64,000 bases of DNA from an uncultured Acidobacteriota bacterium (lineage in GTDB: Bacteria > Acidobacteriota > Terriglobia > Terriglobales > Acidobacteriaceae), in NCBI GenBank assembly GCA_903832055.1, contig CAILAC010000002.1, positions 310,001-374,000 on the forward strand, read 5' to 3'. The stretch's first letter is position 1, and the number at the start of each line of letters is the position of its first letter. The translations under genes and the position numbers were made by a program. The notes beneath the pieces were generated by a model. The model made no database searches and was not told the origin of the DNA. It worked only from the letters and a program-made list of their open reading frames with translations. Positions 16,643 through 23,732 of this stretch are shown one piece after another.

Positions 16643-16741
16643 TTACTCAAACTTCGAGTCGGGGCTGCCGCTCTTCGCGGCGACGACGGCGGGTGCAACA
16701 ACCATTCCGATGAAGGCAAGAACAATCAGAACATCATGCAT
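16643..16741 (-). CDS. MHD-type membrane microprotein, 32 residues (copy 2)
   Basis: On the complement, ATG at 16741 gives MHDVLIVLAFIGMVV followed by APAVVAAKSG and an acidic/polar end, 32 residues in all. AGGGGAG lies 8 bases before the ATG, a good ribosome site. It matches copy 1 at 11629 in the MHD start, LI.L.F..MV...PA..A pattern and length. Predicted to be a single membrane helix. It lies downstream of the ccmBCD genes on the same strand but 195 bases away. Function unknown; too short for most gene finders. Confidence 0.75.
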   Translation of the reverse strand: MHDVLIVLAFIGMVVAPAVVAAKSGSPDSKFE

Positions 16742-16935
16742 GGGAGTAATCTCCCCTGTGGGAATTCGTCCGAACTCGTCCACACCCTGATCATCGGTCA
16801 GATTTGAAAATTCTTAAATCCCACGAAGACAGTGCTTGTAACCAAGACAGTGTTACCAGGGTACCCACATTTGTGTTACATGAGGCCGTAGCAAAATACA
16901 AGAAAAATCGCTTTAGCATGAACCATGCCTGTCAA
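16742..16935 (-). promoter_or_regulatory. Leader of microprotein copy 2 with repeated GTGTTAC motif
   Basis: GTGTTAC occurs at 16850-16856 and again at 16873-16879 on the plus strand. The first is part of GTGTTACCAGGG, which also lies 59 bases upstream of microprotein copy 1. CAGTG-type repeats (ACAGTGCTTG / ACAGTGTTAC) lie beside it. A shared regulator site is inferred, not shown. Confidence 0.4.
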
Positions 16936-17043
16936 CTAGGCCTTGCCACGCTGCCCTAACCACTTTGCCGCCATCCAGCCCGCGTACCCAAGATGAATCG
17001 CCCAGGTGCAGAAAAATGCCGCCACCAGATATGAATGTCCCAC
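16936..17043 (-). CDS. ccmD: CcmD-like small haem-exporter subunit
   Basis: A GTG start at 17043 preceded by GAGGAGGA gives 35 residues: GHSYLVAAFFCTWAIHLGYA, then GWMAAKWLGQRGKA. A single membrane helix with an aromatic/Trp entry, a His near its outer end and a basic cytoplasmic tail is the pattern of CcmD and its relatives, which stabilise the CcmABC-CcmE complex. It follows the ccmC stop by 64 bases on the same strand, the usual ccmD place. CcmD sequences are poorly conserved, so identity rests mainly on position, size and topology. Confidence 0.65.
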   Translation of the reverse strand: MGHSYLVAAFFCTWAIHLGYAGWMAAKWLGQRGKA

Positions 17044-17107
17044 AGTTCCTCCTCACATTCTCTTTTATTTCAATCACTTACACCAAACTCCGACGAAGCG
17101 CTGTAGC

Positions 17108-17815
17108 TCAGTCTCCTGCCAGAGCCTCCAGAGCCGCCACGGTGTCAATCGCCTGCTGTCGCCGCTCCACATAAACCCGTATGCCCAGCACAAGTAACCC
17201 CCACATCGCCCACGCCAGCACGTTCCAGCCAAAAGCCGCCAGCATATGCGGATCCTTGATGCCCGAATCAGGCCCCCCGCCAAAGACAGGAGCGGGATGC
17301 TGCGTCCGCCAGAGCCGGTTTGCCAGGTAATTGATCGGCATGTCAATCGCACCGAAGACTGAAAGCACAGCAGCCAGCGTCTGCATCTGCGCCCCGGAAG
17401 CAAACCGCCGCGTCAACAGGTAACTGACGTAGATCAGCCAAAGTACCAAAGTTGTAGTCAGCCGCGCATCCCATGTCCACCAGATGCCCCACACCGGGCG
17501 GCCCCAGAGCGGCCCGGTAATCAGCACCACCGAGCAATACACCACTCCAACTTCAGCACCGGCCAAAGCCCATGCGTCAGCAGCCTGCGCCCGGCCCGGA
17601 TGACCCCGCCGCCATACCAGAAAGAACAGCGACGCCACGAAATTGATGACAAAAAACAAATACGAGAGCATCGCATTGGGCACGTGATAGTAGAAGATGC
17701 GCTGGACGTCGCCCATCGTGGCTTCAGTCGGCGCAACGTAGATGGCCTGGTAGAAGCCCCAGCCCATCAGGGCAAGGACGACGAGCGCAGCTACAGCGAA
17801 CAGGAGTTTTTTCAT
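17108..17815 (-). CDS. ccmC: Haem exporter / haem lyase-type protein CcmC
   Basis: A 235-residue, six-helix membrane protein with the tryptophan-rich haem-handling motif WGRPVWGIWWTWDARLTT near residue 115, preceded by the periplasmic His in RIFYYHVPNAM and followed by a second conserved His in the C-terminal half (IKDPHMLAA region). CcmC presents haem to CcmE and forms the holo-CcmE bond. It sits downstream of ccmB (108-base gap) and upstream of the ccmD-like gene. Its normal length excludes the much larger CcmF. No ccmF, ccmG or ccmH is visible in the window. Confidence 0.9.
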   Translation of the reverse strand: MKKLLFAVAALVVLALMGWGFYQAIYVAPTEATMGDVQRIFYYHVPNAMLSYLFFVINFVASLFFLVWRRGHPGRAQAADAWALAGAEVGVVYCSVVLITGPLWGRPVWGIWWTWDARLTTTLVLWLIYVSYLLTRRFASGAQMQTLAAVLSVFGAIDMPINYLANRLWRTQHPAPVFGGGPDSGIKDPHMLAAFGWNVLAWAMWGLLVLGIRVYVERRQQAIDTVAALEALAGD

Positions 17816-17923
17816 CGCAGAAGTTTCCCTTTTGTATTGACGACTTTTAGTTTAGACCGATGTGAGACAAAGCAATGGTGACCGTCAGCACTGGATTTGG
17901 ACGCAGTCCATGTTTACGCATCA

Positions 17924-18625
17924 CTATTCTGCTTCAAGAATCGTGTCGAAAAGAATGAGACTAACCGTCGTGAAGATGATGTCGTACCCGCCGAGAAGCT
18001 TGATCCAAAGCAGGTTTGGGTCACTGTTGTCGCCGGTGAGAATGGTCTTGACCGAGAGCACCATCGCCAGCAGCGCCGGCAGGAAGATGGGAAAAAGGAT
18101 GAGCGGCAGCAGCAGTTCCCGGTTGCGGCTGCGGATCGACAGCGCCGCAAAAAAAGTCCCGTTCGCCACCAGCGCCCAGGTGCCAAAAGGAATGACAAGC
18201 AATAGCAGCCACGCATTCCCAAGAGGATGCAAGTTATAGAAGATAAAAAAGATAGGTCCCAAGACGAACTGCACAATCGAGACATACAAAAAGTTCGCCA
18301 GCACCTTAGCCAGAAACAGTGCCGCCCCATCCGAGGGCGTCATCCGCAAAGCATCCAAAACCTGATGACGAATCTCCCGCGCCCAGGCCTGGTTCAGAGA
18401 ACTGACGCTGGCAAAAAGCGTCGCCACACACAGCACCCCGCCAGCAATTTCCCGCGAAGTATCCGCTGTCGGATCAAAAGCCATGCTGAATAGCACAACC
18501 ACCAGCAGCGCAAAAAACAGCATCGAATTGATGGCCTCGCGCGAACGCCACTCAATCTGCAGGTCTTTGCGCAGGTGAGACCAGACCAGCCCTGTCCAAC
18601 TGATTGAATTTTGAGCAGATTCCAT
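17924..18625 (-). CDS. ccmB: Haem exporter membrane subunit CcmB
   Basis: The 233-residue protein has six hydrophobic segments. It begins SHLRKDLQIEWRSREAINSMLFFALLV (shown in the sequence as one run), the CcmB signature in which a cytoplasmic RKDL..EWR element precedes helix 1. The loop LNQAWAREIRHQVLDALRMTP is also family-typical. CcmB is the permease partner of the CcmA ATPase. It begins 6 bases after the ybaK stop, so ybaK-ccmB-ccmC-ccmD probably form one minus-strand operon, apart from ccmE-ccmA. Confidence 0.88.
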   Translation of the reverse strand: MESAQNSISWTGLVWSHLRKDLQIEWRSREAINSMLFFALLVVVLFSMAFDPTADTSREIAGGVLCVATLFASVSSLNQAWAREIRHQVLDALRMTPSDGAALFLAKVLANFLYVSIVQFVLGPIFFIFYNLHPLGNAWLLLLVIPFGTWALVANGTFFAALSIRSRNRELLLPLILFPIFLPALLAMVLSVKTILTGDNSDPNLLWIKLLGGYDIIFTTVSLILFDTILEAE

Positions 18626-18631
18626 TGGTAT

Positions 18632-19120
18632 TCATTCTGTCATGCGTACGCCGTCTTTGGTGAGATCGGCGACGGTTGCTGCGGCGGCGCGCAGATAATC
18701 CGCGGGAGCGAGGATGAGTTGGGTGCCGCGGACGCCGGCGGAGACGCTGATTTCGTCAAAGAGTTCGATCGTCTCGTCGACAAAGACGGGGTAGGCTTTT
18801 TTTGCGCCAAAGACGGTAACGCCGCCGCGAATGTAGCCGGTGAGGGGTTGCACTTCCTTGAGAGAAACCATTTCGGCTTTGCGGACCTGCGCGGCGCGGG
18901 CGAGTTTTTTGAAATCCACCTCAGCGTCGCCGGGGATTACGGCGAAAAAGTGAGAGCCGGCTCCGTCGGTAGTAAGGAGGGTTTTGAAGACTTGTTCGAT
19001 GGGCATGTTGATTTTGCGGGCGACGGAGATGGCGGTTAGGTCGTCGGGATCGACTTCGTACTCGCGAAGGGAGTAGGGGATTTTGAGGGATTCGAGGAAG
19101 CGTGCGCCGTTGGTTTTCAT
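18632..19120 (-). CDS. ybaK: YbaK/EbsC-family aminoacyl-tRNA deacylase
   Basis: The 162-residue frame has the YbaK/ProX fold: TNGARFLESLKIPYSLREYE at the start, QVFKTLLTTDGAGSHFFAVIPG with the catalytic-region Lys, KAEMVSLKEVQPLTGYIRGGVTVFG and VSAGVRGTQLILAPADYLRAA. Members hydrolyse Cys-tRNA(Pro) or related mischarged tRNAs. It is the first gene of the minus-strand run that continues into ccmB. Its coding strand is C-rich, whereas the ccm genes just downstream are balanced, so the strand-composition change falls at its 3' end. Confidence 0.9.
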   Translation of the reverse strand: MKTNGARFLESLKIPYSLREYEVDPDDLTAISVARKINMPIEQVFKTLLTTDGAGSHFFAVIPGDAEVDFKKLARAAQVRKAEMVSLKEVQPLTGYIRGGVTVFGAKKAYPVFVDETIELFDEISVSAGVRGTQLILAPADYLRAAAATVADLTKDGVRMTE

Positions 19121-19184
19121 GGGGATATCGTGGATTGTCCCAGAAGTTTTTCGCTTCTGACAAATTGAAGTTTATCGTGGTCGA

Positions 19185-19844
19185 ATGAAGTTCTCTTTCA
19201 AGAACAGTACTCTAGCCGCTTTGGGCTTAGTAGCACTGATGTCACTTCCATTACTGGCTGCAGACAACCGACCGGCGGCCCGCGCACGATATGCGGAGCT
19301 TGCCAAAAAGGTCAGGGCTGGCGATTTGAGTATCGACTGGAAGGCGCTGCGCGTCGCTGCCGCCATCGGCGAAGTTGGGGACTCGTCGGAGGATATGCTG
19401 GCTGGCCAGAAAGCCACTGTCGCGTTGAATGACGGCAAGTTTGCGGAGGCGCTGAAGATATGTAGGGAAATTGAGGAGCACAACATTGCCGATGAGGACG
19501 CACACTATGTGGCGTGGCGATCGCTGGTTGGGCTTGGCCGGGAGGAGGAATCCGAGAAGGAGCGGGTGCTGCTTGCGGCGCTGTTGCAATCCATTACGGA
19601 TTCCGGCGATGGAAAGAGTGCAAAGACGGCGTGGTTTGCGACGACCATTCGTGAGACGTATCTCTATATGGGCGCAGTACTGAACGTGCAGTTTGTGGAC
19701 CATCGCACATGGAAGCAGGACGGCCACTATTACGATGTGGTGGAGGTGAAGGACCAGAATGGGAAGCAAATGATTCTCTGGTTCAACGCGGATACGGAGA
19801 TGCAGAGGCAGATGGCTGCGGGCGAACGCGCGGTGCAGAAGTAA
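19185..19844 (+). CDS. Secreted DUF4919-like protein
   Basis: The 219-residue product has a signal peptide (TLAALGLVALMSLPLLAAD) and a helical body: ARYAELAKKVRAGDLSIDWKALR near the N-terminus, NIADEDAHYVAWRSLVGLG in the middle, and LQSITDSGDGKSAKTAWFATT before a final strand-rich part (DVVEVKDQNGKQMILWF). The Y..L...V..GD..ID..LR opening and the SGDGKS..TA segment recall DUF4919, a family of unknown role. It is transcribed divergently from ybaK. The C-terminal part resembles tetratricopeptide-associated DUFs, so the family name is tentative. Confidence 0.65.
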   Translation: MKFSFKNSTLAALGLVALMSLPLLAADNRPAARARYAELAKKVRAGDLSIDWKALRVAAAIGEVGDSSEDMLAGQKATVALNDGKFAEALKICREIEEHNIADEDAHYVAWRSLVGLGREEESEKERVLLAALLQSITDSGDGKSAKTAWFATTIRETYLYMGAVLNVQFVDHRTWKQDGHYYDVVEVKDQNGKQMILWFNADTEMQRQMAAGERAVQK

Positions 19845-19873
19845 AGCGACGGAGAGAAGCCCGTGGCTGAACA

Positions 19874-19999
19874 GCTTCAGCCGTGCCCTTGCTACAAAGC
19901 GGGCAGAAATAGGTCGGACCTTTGGCTCTTGGGGATTGTTTGGATTCTTTTCCCAGGCAGATGGCCTGGGCTGGGATGGCGGCACGCCTTTGGCGCTCT
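19874..19999. repeat. Dispersed repeat cluster
   Basis: 19874-19900 is an inverted copy of the CGCTTTGTA-CAAGGGCACGGCT unit seen near 16430. 19952-19999 carries CCCAGGC-AGAT-GGCCTGGG followed by GGCGGCACGCCTTTGGCGCT, which recurs at 22340-22388. Confidence 0.7.
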
Positions 20000-20074
20000 G
20001 TAGTGCCTCGACGACCGTACAATGAAGGTAAAGGTATTTGAAGCGAATTCCTGAAGCGACCATCCAAACAAGAC

Positions 20075-22063
20075 ATGGCAGACGACGCGAACAAGACTGC
20101 GAAGCCGAAGAAGGCTGACGACGAGATTACCGGCAAGGCGTATGACGCGCGGCTGATGCGGCGGCTGGCTCGGTACCTGGGGCCTTACCGGGTGCAGGCG
20201 ACTGTGTCTGTGGTGGCGGTGATTTTGAAGGCTGCTTCGGATGTGGTTGGCCCCTATCTGGTGAAAGTCGGGCTGGACCGGTATCTGACCGCGCACGCGA
20301 CGTTGAATTCGACGATTGGTACGAACTGGCTGGGGCGGCGGCTGAGTGCTGATCCGTTTACCGGGCTGGGGCAGTTGGCGGGGCTGTACCTGGGGGCGCT
20401 GCTGCTGGCATATGGGTTTGAGTTTACGCAGACGTACCTGATGCAGTGGACGGGGCAGAAGGTGATGTTTGACCTGAGGCGGGAGATCTTCAGGCACATG
20501 CAGCGGATGCATATCGGGTTCTTTGACAACCATGCGGTGGGCAAGCTGGTGACGCGACTGACCTCTGACGTGGACGCGATCAATGAGATGTTCACGGCCG
20601 GTGTGCTGAGCATGATTGATGACGTGTTTGCGCTATCGGTGATGGTCGTGGTGATGCTGGCGATGAACTGGAAGCTGGCGTTGCTGACGTTTGCGGTGTT
20701 GCCGGGGATTGTGTGGGCGACGCAACTGTTTCGCAAGACGGTGCGGGAGAGCTACAGGCGGGTGCGGGGGGCGATTGCGCGGATTAACAGCTTCACGCAG
20801 GAGCATGTGAGCGGGATGAGCGTGGTGCAGCTTTTCAATCGCGAGGAAAAGGCTTATACGGACTTTCGCGCGGTGAATGAGCAGCACATGATTGCCTTCA
20901 AGGACACGGTGTTTGCGTATGCGCTGTATTACCCGGCGGTGGAGATTCTGTCTTCGATTGCGATTGCGCTGATTATCTGGCGGGGCGGTTTTGGGGTGAT
21001 GTCGGGGCTGGTGACGATTGGGGTGCTGTCGGCGTTTATCCAGTATTCGCAGCGGTTTTTCAGGCCGATTCAGGATTTGAGCGAGAAGCTGAACATCCTG
21101 CAGGCGGCGATGACGGCGTGTGAGCGGATTTTCAAGCTGCTGGATACGCCGAGCGAGATTGTTTCGCCAGCGGTGACGCGGGTGGGGGATGGGTCGAACC
21201 GGATTGAGTTCAGGAATGTGTGGTTTACGTACCAGCCGCTGACGGAGGAGCAGCTTGAGCAAGTGAAGAGCGCGGATTCAGCGGAGCTAGCGGCGCTAGA
21301 GAATATTGAGTGGATTTTGAAGGATGTTTCATTCACCGTGGAGCCGGGGCAGACGGTGGCGATTGTGGGGCATACAGGGGCGGGCAAGACGACGCTGACG
21401 GGGCTGATGATGCGGTTTTATGACGTGACGCGGGGGTCGGTGCTGCTGGATGGGGTGGACCTGCGGGAGCATGATCTGGGCGCGCTGCGGCGGCATTTTG
21501 CGGTGGTGCTGCAGGATCCGTTTCTGTTTACGGGGACGATTGCGGAGAATATTCGGCTGGGAGCAGCCGAGACTACGGACGCGCGGATGGTGGAAGCGGC
21601 GCGGGATGTGAATGTGCTGGACTTTGTGCAGAGTCTGGGCAAGGGGTTTGAGGAGCCGGTGCTGGAGCGTGGCGCTTCGATGTCGACGGGGCAGAAGCAG
21701 CTGATTAATTTTGCACGGGCGCTGGCGTATGACCCGCGGATTTTGATTCTGGATGAGGCGACGTCGAGCGTGGATACGGAGACGGAGCAGAAGATTCGTC
21801 TTGCGCTGGAGCGGATGGTGGAAGGGCGGACGAGCGTGTTGATTGCGCATCGGCTGTCTACTGTGCAGCGGGCGGATGTGATTCTGGTGATGCACAAGGG
21901 GCAGCTGCGGGAGTTCGGTTCACACCAGGAGCTTTTGGGGCAGCGGGGAATCTACTGGAAGCTTTACCAGTTGCAGTATAAGGACCAGGAGCCTGGGGCT
22001 GGGGCGCTTGCGGGTGGACACCTGGCACCGGAATTGGCTTCGAGGTTAGCGGCCGGGGCTTGA
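20075..22063 (+). CDS. ABC exporter, fused permease and ATPase (MdlB/MsbA-like)
   Basis: In 662 residues it carries an ABC-exporter membrane domain (about residues 25-335, six helices, with the coupling element RRVRGAIARINSFTQEHVSG) and an ATPase domain (Walker A GHTGAGKTT, Q-loop VVLQDPFLFTG, signature MSTGQKQLINFARAL, Walker B ILILDEATSSVD, H-loop IAHRLST). The signature reads STGQ instead of LSGGQ, as in MdlB/YheH-like half transporters. An acidic insertion, EEQLEQVKSADSAELAALEN, precedes the ATPase core. It probably works as a dimer to export lipids, drugs or peptides. The upstream spacer holds repeats. Confidence 0.9.
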   Translation: MADDANKTAKPKKADDEITGKAYDARLMRRLARYLGPYRVQATVSVVAVILKAASDVVGPYLVKVGLDRYLTAHATLNSTIGTNWLGRRLSADPFTGLGQLAGLYLGALLLAYGFEFTQTYLMQWTGQKVMFDLRREIFRHMQRMHIGFFDNHAVGKLVTRLTSDVDAINEMFTAGVLSMIDDVFALSVMVVVMLAMNWKLALLTFAVLPGIVWATQLFRKTVRESYRRVRGAIARINSFTQEHVSGMSVVQLFNREEKAYTDFRAVNEQHMIAFKDTVFAYALYYPAVEILSSIAIALIIWRGGFGVMSGLVTIGVLSAFIQYSQRFFRPIQDLSEKLNILQAAMTACERIFKLLDTPSEIVSPAVTRVGDGSNRIEFRNVWFTYQPLTEEQLEQVKSADSAELAALENIEWILKDVSFTVEPGQTVAIVGHTGAGKTTLTGLMMRFYDVTRGSVLLDGVDLREHDLGALRRHFAVVLQDPFLFTGTIAENIRLGAAETTDARMVEAARDVNVLDFVQSLGKGFEEPVLERGASMSTGQKQLINFARALAYDPRILILDEATSSVDTETEQKIRLALERMVEGRTSVLIAHRLSTVQRADVILVMHKGQLREFGSHQELLGQRGIYWKLYQLQYKDQEPGAGALAGGHLAPELASRLAAGA

Positions 22064-22069
22064 AATCGG

Positions 22070-22247
22070 TCAAGGCTCCTTGGCAGGCCTTTCATTTGAA
22101 TCGAGCCAGGGGCGCAATCCATCGCGCGAGGCGTCCTCATCGCGGTTGAACTTGTAGTCAGGAGGGAAATTTGTTCTGCCTGCTAAGCAGCCTCTTGATT
22201 GCATCCCCGCGACGTTCTATTACTTCTCGCGTGAATTTGACTTCCAT
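22070..22247 (-). pseudogene. Possible small-gene remnant with a frameshift
   Basis: On the complement, ATG 22247 opens MEVKFTREVIERRGDAIKRL and stops after 29 residues. A shifted frame then continues with NFPPDYKFNRDEDASRDG to a stop at 22070. Together they read like one small acidic/basic protein, possibly an antitoxin-type regulator, broken by a frameshift near 22163. The evidence is only the look of the translations. Confidence 0.22.
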
Positions 22248-22302
22248 GTTCTTCGCATATCGCTGGCAGATTTGAAATCTCCAGAATCGCGATTGATATG
22301 TA

Positions 22303-22388
22303 GGGCTTTCAGCCCTCCTGTTTCTGATCTGGCATCTTTCCCAGGGCGATGCCCTGGGCTGGTATAACGGCGCGCCTTTGGCGCTTGG
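22303..22388. repeat. Dispersed repeat upstream of lpxB
   Basis: AGGGCT-TTC-AGCCCT lies at about 22304-22318. CCCAGGGC-GAT-GCCCTGGG (22340-22358), then CTGGTATAAC and GGCGCGCCTTTGGCGCTT, matches the unit at 19952 and lies just before lpxB. Confidence 0.7.
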
Positions 22389-22440
22389 CGCACATCCGCC
22401 GATATCGCGCATTACAGTACGAGCCTATAAGCTGGAGTGG

Positions 22441-23634
22441 ATGACAGCGAAGGCACTGACAATTTTTCTATCGGCGGGGGAGGCTAGTGGTGAGGCTTAT
22501 GGGGCTTTGCTGCTGGCGGAGTTGAAGCTGCGTTTGCCGGGTGCCCGATTTCTGGGAATGGGTGGGGAGCGGATGGAGGCGCTGGGGTTTGAGCGCGTGG
22601 TTCGTTCAGAAGATGTGGCGGTGATGGGGATTACCGAGGTGATTCGGCACCTGCCGCGGATTTATGGGGAGTATCGGAAGCTGAAGGCTGCGGTGAACAC
22701 GGCGGACGCGGCGCGGCGGCCGGATGTGGCGGTGCTGATTGATTTTCCGGATATTCATTTGAAGCTGGCGGAGGAGTTCAAGCGACTGGGGATACCGGTG
22801 ATTTTCTTTGTGAGTCCGCAGCTTTGGGCTTGGAAGAAGGGGCGGATCAAGCTGGTGCAGCGGTTTGTGGACCGGATGCTGGTGATTTTTCCTTTTGAAG
22901 AGGGTTTTTACCGGGAGCGGGGGGTGGATGCGCAGTATGTGGGGCATCCGCTGGCGGATCTGGCTTTGCCGACGGTGAGCCGGGCGGAGTTTGCGAAGGC
23001 GAATGGGCTGAACGTGACGAAGGCGTGGGTGGGATTACTGCCGGGGAGTCGGGCAAAGGAGATTCGGCTGAATTTGCCGGAGATGCTGGTGGCGGCGGGG
23101 GAGCTGGCTCAACGCAATGAGGATTTGGAGTTTCTGCTGCCGCTTGCGGCTACGTTGACTGCTGCGCAGCGGACGACGGTGCGGGCGATAGTGGCGGAAG
23201 CCGGGGCTGGGTTGCCGGTGCGGCTGGTGGAGGATGCGCGGGCGGCGCTGTTTCATGCGCGGGGATCGGTGGTGGCGAGCGGGACGGCTACCGTGGAGGC
23301 GGCGCTGATGGGGAAGCCGTTTGTGGTGGTTTACCGGGTATCGCCGATGACTTACTGGATTGCCAAGAGAGTGGTGACGGTACCCCATGTTGCTATGGTG
23401 AATCTGGTTGCGGACAAGCGACTTGTTCCGGAACTGATTCAGGATGACTTTACTGCCGGTCGTATCGTCCAAGAGCTTGAGCCGCTGCTTTTGGAGAGCG
23501 AGGCTCGCGCTGCGATGATGGCTGGGCTGGCGGCGGTGGGCGCGAAGCTGCGGGCTGGCCGTGAGCCGGGTGAGACGGCGATTGGGGCAGTGGCGGGGAT
23601 TGTGGTGGAGACGCTAGGATTGGCGCTTGAGTAA
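22441..23634 (+). CDS. lpxB: Lipid-A-disaccharide synthase LpxB
   Basis: From ATG 22441 (GGAG four bases upstream) the product is 397 residues. It starts with LTIFLSAGEASGEAYGALLL, has GARFLGMGGERMEALG, then RPDVAVLIDFPDIHLKLA, VIFFVSPQLWAWKKGRIK, YVGHPLADL, GLLPGSRAKEIRLNLP and ASGTATVEAALMGKPFVVVY, all LpxB landmarks. The enzyme joins UDP-diacylglucosamine and lipid X during lipid A synthesis on the inner membrane, so the cell has LPS. The frame is open 21 codons further upstream through a repeat; the homology starts at 22441. Confidence 0.95.
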   Translation: MTAKALTIFLSAGEASGEAYGALLLAELKLRLPGARFLGMGGERMEALGFERVVRSEDVAVMGITEVIRHLPRIYGEYRKLKAAVNTADAARRPDVAVLIDFPDIHLKLAEEFKRLGIPVIFFVSPQLWAWKKGRIKLVQRFVDRMLVIFPFEEGFYRERGVDAQYVGHPLADLALPTVSRAEFAKANGLNVTKAWVGLLPGSRAKEIRLNLPEMLVAAGELAQRNEDLEFLLPLAATLTAAQRTTVRAIVAEAGAGLPVRLVEDARAALFHARGSVVASGTATVEAALMGKPFVVVYRVSPMTYWIAKRVVTVPHVAMVNLVADKRLVPELIQDDFTAGRIVQELEPLLLESEARAAMMAGLAAVGAKLRAGREPGETAIGAVAGIVVETLGLALE

Positions 23635-23652
23635 TTGATGAGTTTGGAGATT

Positions 23653-23678
23653 CCCCCATCTCAAAGTCGAGATGGGGG
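23653..23678 (+). terminator. Hairpin after lpxB
   Basis: CCCCCATCTC and GAGATGGGGG form a perfect 10-bp stem with a six-base loop, 18 bases after the lpxB stop, followed by GGCACCC but no T-run. It may be a terminator or another dispersed palindrome. Confidence 0.55.
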
Positions 23679-23732
23679 GCACCCGGAGTGGTTGGTGGGA
23701 AAAGAACTGTGTTGAGAAAGAACGGGTAGACG

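Noticed and set aside
18600-18660. Skew switch read as the replication origin
   Set aside because: Only six bases separate ybaK and ccmB, no dnaA/dnaN/gidA genes are near and I saw no TTATCCACA-type boxes, so an inversion edge is likelier.
19251-20063. 270-residue minus-strand frame opposite the DUF4919-like gene
   Set aside because: Runs through repeats and the antisense of a signal-peptide gene; His/Arg-rich without motifs.
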